A stretch of 64,000 nt of DNA, taken from assembly GCF_900601905.1 (NCBI RefSeq), contig NZ_UWFA01000500.1:203501-267500 (forward strand), in the 5' to 3' direction. Positions 28,508-36,785 of this stretch are shown piece by piece (position 1 is the stretch's first letter; each line of letters begins with the position of its first letter). The translations under genes were made by a program, and so were the position numbers. Below the pieces are notes generated by a model. The model worked only from the letters and a program-made list of their open reading frames with translations. It was not told the origin of the DNA and ran no database searches. Source of the DNA: Pseudomonas viridiflava (GTDB lineage Bacteria; Pseudomonadota; Gammaproteobacteria; Pseudomonadales; Pseudomonadaceae).

Positions 28508-30520
28508 TTGATCAGGTTTGTGCTGCGTACTGGCGTTATCGGCTGTCTGCTTGTGCTCTTTATGCCGTTGTTGGCCAGGGCACAACCCGATGCTGGCGGC
28601 GATTCGCCGACGGCCCTGTCGGCCGAGCAACGCGCCTGGCTCACTCGGCACGGGCCATTGCGGGTCGGGCTGGTGTTGCAGGCGCCCTATGCGCAGGTTG
28701 ACCGACGCCAGCAACAATACTCGGGTGCCAATGTCGACCTGATCAATCTGCTCGGCAAAAACCTGCAAACCGAACTGCTGTGGCGCAGCTTCGCGGATCA
28801 GGCTGCACTGGAGGAAGCCCTTGCGCAGGGCATGGTCGACATCGCCCCTGGCCTGACCCAGACCCCGGCCAGTCTGCGGCTCTGGTTGTTTTCCGACCCC
28901 TACATGCGTATTTCCCAGTTGGTGGTCGGCGAGCGTGACGGCAGCGGCGTTGTGGACCTGGAAACCCTCGACAGCCGCACCCGTGTGGCGGTGCGCATGC
29001 CTAGCGCGACTGCGGATTACCTGAAAAACACTTACTCGCACCTCAACCTGCAAGGCGTCCCGCTTGAGCGTCAGGCGCTGCAGTTGTTGCTGAGTCAGCA
29101 GGCACGTTACGCCGTGCTCGATGAGGCGCAGCTCAGCCGGCTGTCCCGCGAGCCTGAGTTTGCCGGCCTGAGCATCGTTGGCGACATCGGCTACCCGCAG
29201 TTGCTGCGCATCGCCTCACCGCGCAACGCCCCGGAGCTGGCCGATATCATCAGCGTGGCGCTGCACGCCATCCCCGCCAGGGAGCTTGATCAACTGCATG
29301 CGCGCTGGCTGCCGCTCAACTCGGTAAAGGCCACTGAATCGCCAGGGTTCTGGCAGAACCTGTGTCTGTTGCTGCTGGTGCTATTGCTGGCGTGTTTCGC
29401 CATCGTGATCTGGCAGCGACGTCAGCAACAGGCGCTGGAGCGCGAAGTCTTGATCGCCCGTGACGAGCTGGCGCTGCGCGCGGCGGGCGAGGAGGCGCTG
29501 CGGTTGGCGCAGTTTTCCATCGACCAGAGCACGGTGGGTATCCTCTGGGTCAACTGGGACAGCCGGGTGCGCTACGCCAATCAGGCCGCGCACACCATGC
29601 TGGGCTACGGCGCCACAGGCGTGGTGGATCGGCCGCTGATCGATTTCGAACCCACTCTGCACATGGACCGCTGGTTGAATCTATGGAAAAGCGCACGTTC
29701 CAGTGAGGGCATCGCCCAGACCTTCGAAACCCATTGCGTGCGCGCAGATGGCAGCATTCTGCCCTCTGACGTGTCGCTGAGCTTCCTGCGATTTCAGGAA
29801 TCCGAGTACCTGGTGGTGTTCCTCGCGGACGTCACCGAGCGGCGTCGCTATCACGAGCAACTGCGTGAGCTGTCGGCGCATCTGGAAAGCGTGCGTGAAG
29901 AGGAGAAGGCGCGAATTGCCCGGGAAGTTCACGACGAGCTGGGGCAGATGCTGACGGTGCTCAAACTGGAAACGTCCATGTGTGAACTGGCCTATGCCGA
30001 GCTGGATCCGGGCCTGCGTGAGCGCCTGAACAGCATGAAGCGGCTGATTTCCCAGCTGTTCCAGTTGGTGCGCGATGTCGCGACCGCGTTGCGCCCGCCG
30101 ATCCTCGATGCGGGTATCGCCTCGGCCATCGAGTGGCAGGGGCAACGCTTCGAGGCGCGCACGCAGATTCCGTGTCTGGTGGATGTGCCGGACAACCTGC
30201 CGGCCCTGAGTGACGCCAGGGCCATTGGCATGTTCCGGATCCTGCAGGAGGCGCTGACCAACGTCATGCGCCACGCACAGGCGCATACCGTGGAAATCAG
30301 CCTGACGCTGGAGGAGGGCGTGCTGTGCATGACCATCGCTGATGACGGTGTGGGCTTCGTGCAGCATCAGGGCCGGTCGGCCTCGTTCGGGCTGGTGGGC
30401 ATGCGCGAACGGGTATTGATGCTCGGCGGCCGATTGGAGCTGGACAGCGAGTCTGGCGAAGGCACAACCTTGCGGGCTTATATTCCGCTGCAGCAAGTCG
30501 GCCAGGAGCAACAGAAGTGA
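28508..30520 (+). CDS. agtS: Sensor histidine kinase, AgtS-like
   Basis: 670 residues. A signal peptide (about 1-25) is followed by a periplasmic solute-binding-type sensor (about 45-265: LRVGLVLQAPYAQVD). Then come a membrane segment (about 280-300), a PAS domain (about 335-455) and a HisKA_3 dimerisation domain with the phospho-acceptor in AREVHDELGQML (about 478). The ATPase domain ends with DDGVGF and GLVGMRERV. Its position next to the ABC importer genes matches AgtS of P. aeruginosa, which controls uptake of GABA and 5-aminovalerate. It overlaps agtR by 4 bp. A periplasmic binding-protein-like sensor suits direct detection of an amino acid. Confidence 0.9.
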   Translation: MIRFVLRTGVIGCLLVLFMPLLARAQPDAGGDSPTALSAEQRAWLTRHGPLRVGLVLQAPYAQVDRRQQQYSGANVDLINLLGKNLQTELLWRSFADQAALEEALAQGMVDIAPGLTQTPASLRLWLFSDPYMRISQLVVGERDGSGVVDLETLDSRTRVAVRMPSATADYLKNTYSHLNLQGVPLERQALQLLLSQQARYAVLDEAQLSRLSREPEFAGLSIVGDIGYPQLLRIASPRNAPELADIISVALHAIPARELDQLHARWLPLNSVKATESPGFWQNLCLLLLVLLLACFAIVIWQRRQQQALEREVLIARDELALRAAGEEALRLAQFSIDQSTVGILWVNWDSRVRYANQAAHTMLGYGATGVVDRPLIDFEPTLHMDRWLNLWKSARSSEGIAQTFETHCVRADGSILPSDVSLSFLRFQESEYLVVFLADVTERRRYHEQLRELSAHLESVREEEKARIAREVHDELGQMLTVLKLETSMCELAYAELDPGLRERLNSMKRLISQLFQLVRDVATALRPPILDAGIASAIEWQGQRFEARTQIPCLVDVPDNLPALSDARAIGMFRILQEALTNVMRHAQAHTVEISLTLEEGVLCMTIADDGVGFVQHQGRSASFGLVGMRERVLMLGGRLELDSESGEGTTLRAYIPLQQVGQEQQK

Positions 30521-31146
30521 TCCGAGTACTGGTAGCCGAGGACCACACCATCGTGCGTGAAGGCATCAAGCAATTGATTGGCCTGGCCAAAGACCTGCTG
30601 GTGGTCGGCGAAGCGAGCAATGGTGAACAACTGCTGGAAACCCTGCGTCATGTCGAGTGCGAAGTGGTGCTGCTGGATATCTCCATGCCGGGGGTCAATG
30701 GCCTGGAAGCGATTCCGCGTATCCGCGCACTGACCAACCCGCCGGCGATTCTGGTGTTGTCGATGCACGACGAAGCCCAGATGGCGGCACGCGCCCTGAA
30801 AGTCGGCGCGGCCGGATACGCCACCAAAGACAGCGACCCGGCATTGCTGCTGACGGCGATTCGGCGAGTGGCGGCGGGCGGGCGTTATATCGACCCGGAC
30901 CTGGCCGACCGCATGGTCTTCGAGGTTGGCCTGACGGATAACCGGCCGCTGCACTCGCTGTTGTCCGAGCGCGAGTTCTCGGTGTTCGAGCGCCTGGCCC
31001 AAGGCGCCAACGTCAACGACATCGCCCTGCAACTGAACCTGAGCAGCAAGACCATCAGCACCCACAAAGCGCGGTTGATGCAGAAGATGAACCTGCATTC
31101 TCTGGCTGACCTGGTGAAATATGCGATGGAGCATAAGCTGTTGTGA
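30517..31146 (+). CDS. agtR: NarL/LuxR-type response regulator, AgtR-like
   Basis: 209 residues. The receiver domain has the phospho-acceptor Asp in VVLLDISMPGVNG (about residue 54). The LuxR-type helix-turn-helix (LSEREFSVFERLAQGANVNDIALQLNLSSKTISTHK) fills the C-terminus. Partner of the kinase just upstream, with a 4-bp overlap. By homology to P. aeruginosa AgtSR it should activate the adjacent agtABCD operon. Two exact dyads upstream of agtA are candidate binding sites. Confidence 0.93.
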   Translation: MIRVLVAEDHTIVREGIKQLIGLAKDLLVVGEASNGEQLLETLRHVECEVVLLDISMPGVNGLEAIPRIRALTNPPAILVLSMHDEAQMAARALKVGAAGYATKDSDPALLLTAIRRVAAGGRYIDPDLADRMVFEVGLTDNRPLHSLLSEREFSVFERLAQGANVNDIALQLNLSSKTISTHKARLMQKMNLHSLADLVKYAMEHKLL

Positions 31147-31181
31147 TCTGAAAGCGACATCCCAAGAACGCCACAACACCT

Positions 31182-31272
31182 GTGGGAGCGAATTCATTCG
31201 CGAAGGCGGCGGTGAAATCAACGCATCTCCAGCGCCGGTAAGTCAGCATTCCCGAATGAATTCGGTCCCACG
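31182..31272. repeat. REPIN-type inverted repeat between agtR and agtA
   Basis: An imperfect inverted pair with arms at about 31182-31204 and 31252-31272. Both carry GTGGGA...GAATTCATTCG-type sequence, a variant of the Pseudomonas REP core. Confidence 0.8.
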
Positions 31273-31339
31273 GGTTCCTTGTCGGCCGATACATCAGCGC
31301 AAGACGCAGAAATCGAACATACCTATCCGCGCCATCCCT

Positions 31340-31355
31340 GTAGGGCAATCCCTAC
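31340..31355. promoter_or_regulatory. Exact 16-bp dyad GTAGGG-CAAT-CCCTAC upstream of agtA
   Basis: A perfect 6-bp inverted repeat with a 4-nt centre, about 85 nt before the agtA start. The compact symmetry is what a dimeric NarL-family regulator would bind, which suggests AgtR. No experiment is implied. Confidence 0.45.
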
Positions 31356-31380
31356 CCCAATCTCTCATACCCCCCGATTT

Positions 31381-31417
31381 GCGTGGGTTGCAGCCTAAAC
31401 TAGGCTTGAGCCCACGC
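31381..31417. promoter_or_regulatory. Nested 37-bp dyad just upstream of agtA
   Basis: Two concentric perfect inverted repeats: GCGTGGG-N4-AGCCT-N5-AGGCT-N4-CCCACGC. The spacing is exactly symmetrical. It ends 22 nt before the agtA ATG and could be an operator overlapping the promoter or an mRNA leader hairpin that affects translation. Confidence 0.5.
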
Positions 31418-31439
31418 AGACAAAACAAAGGTGTGGGTA

Positions 31440-32564
31440 ATGAGCAACGTCGATTCAAGCGCTGGGGCGAATGATGTTCTGGTCAGCTTTCGTGGTGTGC
31501 AGAAGAGCTACGACGGCGAAGCCCTTATCGTCAAAGACCTCAATCTGGATATTCGCAAAGGCGAGTTCCTGACCCTGCTCGGCCCTTCCGGCTCCGGCAA
31601 GACCACCAGCCTGATGATGCTGGCCGGTTTCGAAACCCCTACCGCTGGCGAAATCCTCCTCGATGGCCGTGCGATCAATAACGTGCCGCCGCACAAGCGC
31701 GACATTGGCATGGTGTTCCAGAACTACGCCCTTTTCCCGCACATGACCGTCGCAGAGAACCTGGCATTCCCGCTCACCGTGCGCGGCATGAGCAAGACCG
31801 ACGTCAGCGAAAAGGTCAAACGTGCCCTGGACATGGTTCAGCTCGGCACCTTCGCCCATCGTTATCCGGCGCAATTGTCCGGCGGCCAGCAACAGCGTGT
31901 GGCCCTGGCGCGTGCGCTGGTGTTCGAACCACAACTGGTGCTGATGGATGAACCGCTTGGCGCGCTGGACAAACAACTGCGTGAACACATGCAGATGGAG
32001 ATCAAGCATCTGCACCAGCGCCTCGGCGTGACCGTGGTCTATGTGACCCACGATCAGGGCGAAGCGCTGACCATGTCTGATCGCGTTGCCGTGTTCCATC
32101 AGGGTGAAATCCAGCAGATCGCGCCACCGCGCAGCCTGTATGAAGAACCGAAAAACACCTTCGTCGCCAACTTCATCGGCGAAAACAATCGTCTGAACGG
32201 CAAGTTGCTCAGCCACAGCGGCGAGCGCTGCGTGGTGCAGTTGGAGAAGGGCGAGAAAGTCGAGGCGCTGGCCGTCAACGTCGGCCAGGTGGGAGATGAC
32301 GTGACCTTGTCGATCCGCCCTGAGCGCATCAGCTTGAATGGCAACAGCGAGAGCTGCGTGAACCGCTTCTCCGGGCGCGTGGCAGAGTTTGTGTATTTGG
32401 GCGACCACGTTCGTGTGCGCCTGGAAGTGGCAGGTAAGACCGACTTCTTCGTCAAACAGCCCATCGCCGAGCTGGACCCGGCCCTGAGCGTTGGCGACGT
32501 TGTGCCAATTGGATGGCAAATCGAGCATGTTCGCGCGCTCGACCCCTTGCAGCACGTGCATTGA
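31440..32564 (+). CDS. agtA: ABC transporter ATP-binding protein, AgtA-like (polyamine/GABA family)
   Basis: 374 residues from the ATG at 31440 (SNVDSSAGANDVLVSFRGVQ). The frame also allows a GTG at 31431, with weaker support. Walker A GPSGSGKTT, signature LSGGQQQRVALARAL, Walker B LVLMDEPLGALD and switch YVTHDQGEAL are intact. A C-terminal TOBE domain (about 285-365) is typical of PotA-type proteins. It powers the importer formed with the next three genes. Order ATPase, binding protein, permease, permease matches P. aeruginosa agtABCD. Confidence 0.93.
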   Translation: MSNVDSSAGANDVLVSFRGVQKSYDGEALIVKDLNLDIRKGEFLTLLGPSGSGKTTSLMMLAGFETPTAGEILLDGRAINNVPPHKRDIGMVFQNYALFPHMTVAENLAFPLTVRGMSKTDVSEKVKRALDMVQLGTFAHRYPAQLSGGQQQRVALARALVFEPQLVLMDEPLGALDKQLREHMQMEIKHLHQRLGVTVVYVTHDQGEALTMSDRVAVFHQGEIQQIAPPRSLYEEPKNTFVANFIGENNRLNGKLLSHSGERCVVQLEKGEKVEALAVNVGQVGDDVTLSIRPERISLNGNSESCVNRFSGRVAEFVYLGDHVRVRLEVAGKTDFFVKQPIAELDPALSVGDVVPIGWQIEHVRALDPLQHVH

Positions 32565-32646
32565 TCTATCAATAAAAAGGCATCAGCCAGAGACGTAAAC
32601 CGTCCGCAACGCATAAACCAACACTGCTCGTGGAGAAAACAACGAA

Positions 32647-33681
32647 ATGCTCAAATCTTTGAAGTTCACCGCAATCACGCTGGGCATGATGTGTGCCGCG
32701 CAAGCCATGGCCGCCACTGACCTGACCGTCGTGTCCTTTGGTGGTGCCAACAAGGCCGCCCAGGAAAAAGCCTTCTACGCCCCGTGGGAAAAGGCCGGCA
32801 ACGGCAAAATCATCGCTGGCGAGTACAACGGCGAGATGGCCAAGGTCAAAGCCATGGTCGACACCAAAAGCGTGTCCTGGGACCTGGTAGAAGTCGAATC
32901 CCCGGAACTGGCTCGCGGCTGTGACGAAGACATGTTCGAAGAGCTGGACCCGAAAATGTTCGGCGACGCGGCCAAATACGTGTCGGGCGCGATCTCCCAC
33001 TGTGGCGCGGGCTTCTTCGTCTGGTCCACCGTGCTGGCCTACAACGCCGACAAACTGGCTTCGGCGCCTACCGGCTGGGCTGATTTCTGGAACACCGAAA
33101 AATTCCCGGGCAAACGTGGCCTGCGTAAAGGCGCCAAGTACACCCTTGAATTCGCGTTGATGGCTGATGGCGTTGCGCCGAAAGACGTCTACAAAGTGCT
33201 GGCCAGCAAAGACGGCCAGGATCGCGCCTTCAAGATGCTCGACAAGCTCAAGCCAAGCATTCAGTGGTGGGAAGCGGGCGCACAGCCGCCGCAGTTCCTG
33301 CAGTCGGGTGACGTGGTCATGAGCTCGGCCTACAACGGTCGCATCGCTGCGGTAGCCAAAGAAAGCAAACTCAAAGTGGTCTGGACCGGCGGCGTTTACG
33401 ACTTCGACGCATGGGCCATTCCGAAGGGCTCGAAAAACGCTGAAGCAGCGAAGAAATTCATCGCTTACAGCCTGCAGCCTGAGCAACAGAAAAACTTCTC
33501 GGAAAACATCGCTTACGGCCCGGCCAACACCGATGCCGTCAAACTCCTGAGCGCCGAAACGCTGGAGAAGATGCCGACCACCGAAGAGAACATCAAGGAT
33601 CAGGTGCAGATCGACGTGAAGTTCTGGAATGACAACGGCGAGTCCCTGGAACAGCGCTTCAACTCCTGGGCTGCCAAGTAA
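32647..33681 (+). CDS. agtB: Periplasmic substrate-binding protein, AgtB-like
   Basis: 344 residues with a clear signal peptide ending AQAMAA (about 23). The mature protein begins TDLTVVSFGGANKAAQEKAF and belongs to the PotD-like binding proteins. It captures substrate in the periplasm for the agtCD permease; in P. aeruginosa the system takes up GABA and 5-aminovalerate. It lies 82 bp after agtA, a gap that may allow separate mRNA processing. Confidence 0.92.
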   Translation: MLKSLKFTAITLGMMCAAQAMAATDLTVVSFGGANKAAQEKAFYAPWEKAGNGKIIAGEYNGEMAKVKAMVDTKSVSWDLVEVESPELARGCDEDMFEELDPKMFGDAAKYVSGAISHCGAGFFVWSTVLAYNADKLASAPTGWADFWNTEKFPGKRGLRKGAKYTLEFALMADGVAPKDVYKVLASKDGQDRAFKMLDKLKPSIQWWEAGAQPPQFLQSGDVVMSSAYNGRIAAVAKESKLKVVWTGGVYDFDAWAIPKGSKNAEAAKKFIAYSLQPEQQKNFSENIAYGPANTDAVKLLSAETLEKMPTTEENIKDQVQIDVKFWNDNGESLEQRFNSWAAK

Positions 33682-33755
33682 CACATCGCGTCAGAACCGG
33701 GTGCGTTCCCTGCTTGAGGGCGCGCACCCCTTGTTGAAAGATTTCGGAGTTCGCT

Positions 33756-35003
33756 ATGGCCATCGCCGTGCCCCTGACTGAAGGCGCCAGCCCCACCTTG
33801 AAGCAACGTCTGGCTCGCGCCGAACGGGTTAACCGCTGGAAAGCGCAGGCCCTGATCGCGCCGCTGGTGATCTTCCTGTTGCTGGTATTCCTGGTGCCCA
33901 TCGTGGCGTTGCTCTACAAAAGCGTCGGCAACCCGGAAGTGGTCAATGCCTTACCGACTACCGTGATCGAAGTGGCGAAGTGGGACGGCAAAGGCCTGCC
34001 TTCGGAGCCTGTGTACAAAGCCCTGAGCATGGATTTGGCGCAGACGCGCAAGAATTCCACCCTGGGTGATCTGTCCAAGCGCATGAACATGGAACTGGCC
34101 GGCTATCGCAGCCTGCTGATGACCACTGCCCGTGCGCTGCCTTTCAAGCAAGAGCCAGCTTCTTACAAGGATGCCCTCGAAGCGCTGGACGAGCGTTGGG
34201 GTGATCCGGCTTATTGGCAGGTGATCCGTCGCAATACCAGTAGCGTTACCCCCTATTATTTGCTGGCCGCTGTTGACCATCGCATCGACGACCTCGGTGA
34301 AGTGGCGCCAGCAACCCCGGATCAAGCGATCTACGTCGACATCTTCGCCCGCACCTTCTGGATGGGCTTTGTCATTACCCTGATCTGCCTGGTGCTGGCC
34401 TATCCGTTGGCTTACCTGCTGGCCAACCTGCCAGCGCGGCAGAGCAACCTGTTGATGATTCTGGTGCTGCTGCCTTTCTGGACCTCGATCCTGGTGCGCG
34501 TGGCGGCGTGGATCGTGCTGTTGCAATCGAGCGGTCTGATCAACGGCGCGCTGATGGCCATGGGCATTATCGATAAACCCCTGGAGCTGGTGTTCAACCG
34601 GGTCGGGGTCTACATCTCCATGGTGCACATCATGTTGCCGTTCATGATCCTGCCGATCTACAGCGTGATGAAGGGCATCTCCCCAACGTACATGCGTGCC
34701 GCGATTTCCCTGGGTTGCAACCCGTTCGCCAGCTTCTGGCGGGTGTACTTCCCGCAGACCTATGCCGGTGTCGGCGCGGGGTGTCTGCTGGTGTTCATTC
34801 TGGCGATCGGCTACTACATCACCCCGGCCTTGCTGGGCAGCCCGAACGATCAGATGGTCAGCTACTTCGTCGCGTTCTACACCAACACCAGCATCAACTG
34901 GGGCATGGCGACGGCATTGGGCGGCTTGCTGTTGCTGGCAACCGTCGTGCTGTACCTGATTTATAACTGGTTGGTCGGCGCCAGCCGCCTGCGTCTGAGC
35001 TGA
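33756..35003 (+). CDS. agtC: ABC transporter permease, AgtC-like
   Basis: 415 residues. The first membrane segment (about 30-55) is followed by an unusually long periplasmic loop (about 60-190). The PotB-type core then has five further segments and the EAA-like loop MRAAISLGCNPFASFWRVYFPQT. Half of the translocation channel with agtD, 12 bp downstream. The long first loop is common in this permease subfamily. Confidence 0.92.
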   Translation: MAIAVPLTEGASPTLKQRLARAERVNRWKAQALIAPLVIFLLLVFLVPIVALLYKSVGNPEVVNALPTTVIEVAKWDGKGLPSEPVYKALSMDLAQTRKNSTLGDLSKRMNMELAGYRSLLMTTARALPFKQEPASYKDALEALDERWGDPAYWQVIRRNTSSVTPYYLLAAVDHRIDDLGEVAPATPDQAIYVDIFARTFWMGFVITLICLVLAYPLAYLLANLPARQSNLLMILVLLPFWTSILVRVAAWIVLLQSSGLINGALMAMGIIDKPLELVFNRVGVYISMVHIMLPFMILPIYSVMKGISPTYMRAAISLGCNPFASFWRVYFPQTYAGVGAGCLLVFILAIGYYITPALLGSPNDQMVSYFVAFYTNTSINWGMATALGGLLLLATVVLYLIYNWLVGASRLRLS

Positions 35004-35014
35004 GGAGAATCATC

Positions 35015-35839
35015 ATGCTGAGTTCATATTCGTCGCCGCTGGAACGGGTCTGGTATTACGCGCTGCGCATTCTGTGCGGGCTGATCCTGCTGTTCCTGGT
35101 GTTGCCAGTGCTGGTGATCATTCCGTTGTCGTTCAACTCCGGCAGTTTTCTGGTTTACCCGCTGCAAGGTTTCTCTCTGCACTGGTATCAGGATTTCTTC
35201 AACTCCAATGAGTGGATGCGCGCCCTGAAGAACAGCCTGATCATCGCCCCTGCGGCGACGCTGCTGGCTATGGTGTTCGGCACCCTAGCGGCAATCGGTC
35301 TGACCCGTGGCAACTTCCCCGGCAAGGCGCTGGTGATGGCGCTGGTCATCTCGCCGATGGTGGTGCCAGTGGTGATCATCGGTGTGGCGAGCTACCTGTT
35401 CTTCGCGCCGCTGGGCATGGGCAACAGCTTTCTGTCGCTGATTCTGGTCCACGCGGTGCTCGGCGTCCCTTTTGTGATCATCACTGTGTCGGCTACGTTG
35501 CAGGGCTTTAACCATAATCTGGTGCGTGCGGCGGCCAGCCTCGGTGCCTCGCCGCTGACCGCGTTCCGCCGTGTGACCTTGCCGCTGATTGCGCCGGGCG
35601 TGATTTCGGGGGCGCTGTTTGCCTTCGCGACTTCATTCGATGAGGTGGTGGTCACGCTGTTCCTGGCAGGCCCCGAACAGGCCACCTTGCCTCGGCAGAT
35701 GTTCAGCGGCATCCGCGAAAACCTCAGCCCGACCATCGCCGCCGCCGCGACGCTGCTGATCGGCTTCTCGGTGGTCCTGCTGCTGGTGCTTGAATGGCTG
35801 CGCGGGCGTAGCGAGAAGCTGCGCACGGCTGTCGAATAA
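35015..35839 (+). CDS. agtD: ABC transporter permease, AgtD-like
   Basis: 274 residues with six predicted membrane segments and the EAA-type loop VRAAASLGASPLTAFRRVTLPLIAPG, the PotC-type partner of agtC. The ABC interaction loop is intact. Last gene of the importer operon, followed by two REP-type repeats before rpe. Confidence 0.93.
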   Translation: MLSSYSSPLERVWYYALRILCGLILLFLVLPVLVIIPLSFNSGSFLVYPLQGFSLHWYQDFFNSNEWMRALKNSLIIAPAATLLAMVFGTLAAIGLTRGNFPGKALVMALVISPMVVPVVIIGVASYLFFAPLGMGNSFLSLILVHAVLGVPFVIITVSATLQGFNHNLVRAAASLGASPLTAFRRVTLPLIAPGVISGALFAFATSFDEVVVTLFLAGPEQATLPRQMFSGIRENLSPTIAAAATLLIGFSVVLLLVLEWLRGRSEKLRTAVE

Positions 35840-35848
35840 CGCTTCACC

Positions 35849-35924
35849 CTGTAGGCGCTGCCGAAGGCTGCGAATGACGGTGCATCAGGCATAACGTCTT
35901 CGCAGCGTTCGGCAGCTCCTACAG
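35849..35924. repeat. REP-type inverted repeat downstream of agtD (family with GTAGG core)
   Basis: Near-perfect inverted arms (35849-35874 and 35899-35924) with a CTGTAGG...GCTGCCGAAGGCTGCGAA-type sequence. It lies about 10 nt past the agtD stop and differs in sequence from the next repeat at 35950, so two families sit side by side. Confidence 0.85.
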
Positions 35925-35949
35925 ATAGTCCGTGGCGTGGGCGAAACCC

Positions 35950-36038
35950 GTGGGAGCGAGCGTGCTCGCGAAGGCGGTGCATCTGGCAAGCAGATGTGCC
36001 GGATTTACCTGCCTCTTCGCAAGCAAGCTTGCTCCCAC
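35950..36038. repeat. REPIN-type inverted repeat upstream of rpe
   Basis: Inverted arms at 35950-35972 and 36016-36038 with the common GTGGGAGCGAGC-TGCTCGCGA core. It sits between agtD and rpe and may protect the 3' end of the transporter mRNA. Confidence 0.88.
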
Positions 36039-36110
36039 CGAGGTTGGAGTTTTCCCGAAACGCTTGGAGTACAATGCGCGCCACCGTGATTCTGCTCAAA
36101 AAGGTGCGTC

Positions 36111-36785
36111 ATGCAGCCCTTCCTCATTGCTCCCTCGATTCTTTCCGCCGACTTCGCCCGCCTGGGCCAGGAAGTCGACTCTGTGCTGGCCGCTGGCGCG
36201 GACATTGTTCACTTCGATGTGATGGACAACCATTACGTACCGAACCTGACCATTGGTCCGATGGTGTGCTCGGCGCTGCGTAAATACGGCGTGACAGCAC
36301 CCATTGATGTGCACCTGATGGTCAGCCCGGTGGATCGCATCATCGGCGACTTCATCGAAGCCGGTGCCACCTACATCACTTTCCACCCGGAAGCGACCCA
36401 GCACATCGACCGCTCGCTGCAGTTGATCAAAGAAGGCGGCTGCAAGGCAGGTCTGGTGTTCAACCCGGCCACTCCCCTGAACCTGCTGGAATACGTCATG
36501 GACAAGGTCGACATGATCCTGCTCATGAGCGTCAACCCAGGCTTCGGTGGGCAGAAATTCATCCCCGGTACCCTGAACAAACTACGTGAAGCCCGTGCGC
36601 TGATCGACGCCTCGGGCCTGGACATTCGCCTGGAGATCGATGGCGGCGTCAACGTCAATAACATCCGTGAAATCGCCGCTGCCGGTGCCGACACGTTTGT
36701 GGCCGGCTCGGCGATCTTCAATACGCCTGACTATAAGCAAGTCATCGACAAGATGCGTGCAGAACTGGCGTTGTCCCGCGCATGA
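36111..36785 (+). CDS. rpe: Ribulose-phosphate 3-epimerase
   Basis: 224 residues of the TIM-barrel Rpe family. Signatures are APSILSADFARLG, VHFDVMDNHYVPNLTIGP and the C-terminal VNVNNIREIAAAGADTFVAGSAIF. It interconverts ribulose-5-phosphate and xylulose-5-phosphate in the pentose phosphate pathway. It overlaps gph by 4 bp, so the two are probably coupled. Confidence 0.98.
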   Translation: MQPFLIAPSILSADFARLGQEVDSVLAAGADIVHFDVMDNHYVPNLTIGPMVCSALRKYGVTAPIDVHLMVSPVDRIIGDFIEAGATYITFHPEATQHIDRSLQLIKEGGCKAGLVFNPATPLNLLEYVMDKVDMILLMSVNPGFGGQKFIPGTLNKLREARALIDASGLDIRLEIDGGVNVNNIREIAAAGADTFVAGSAIFNTPDYKQVIDKMRAELALSRA

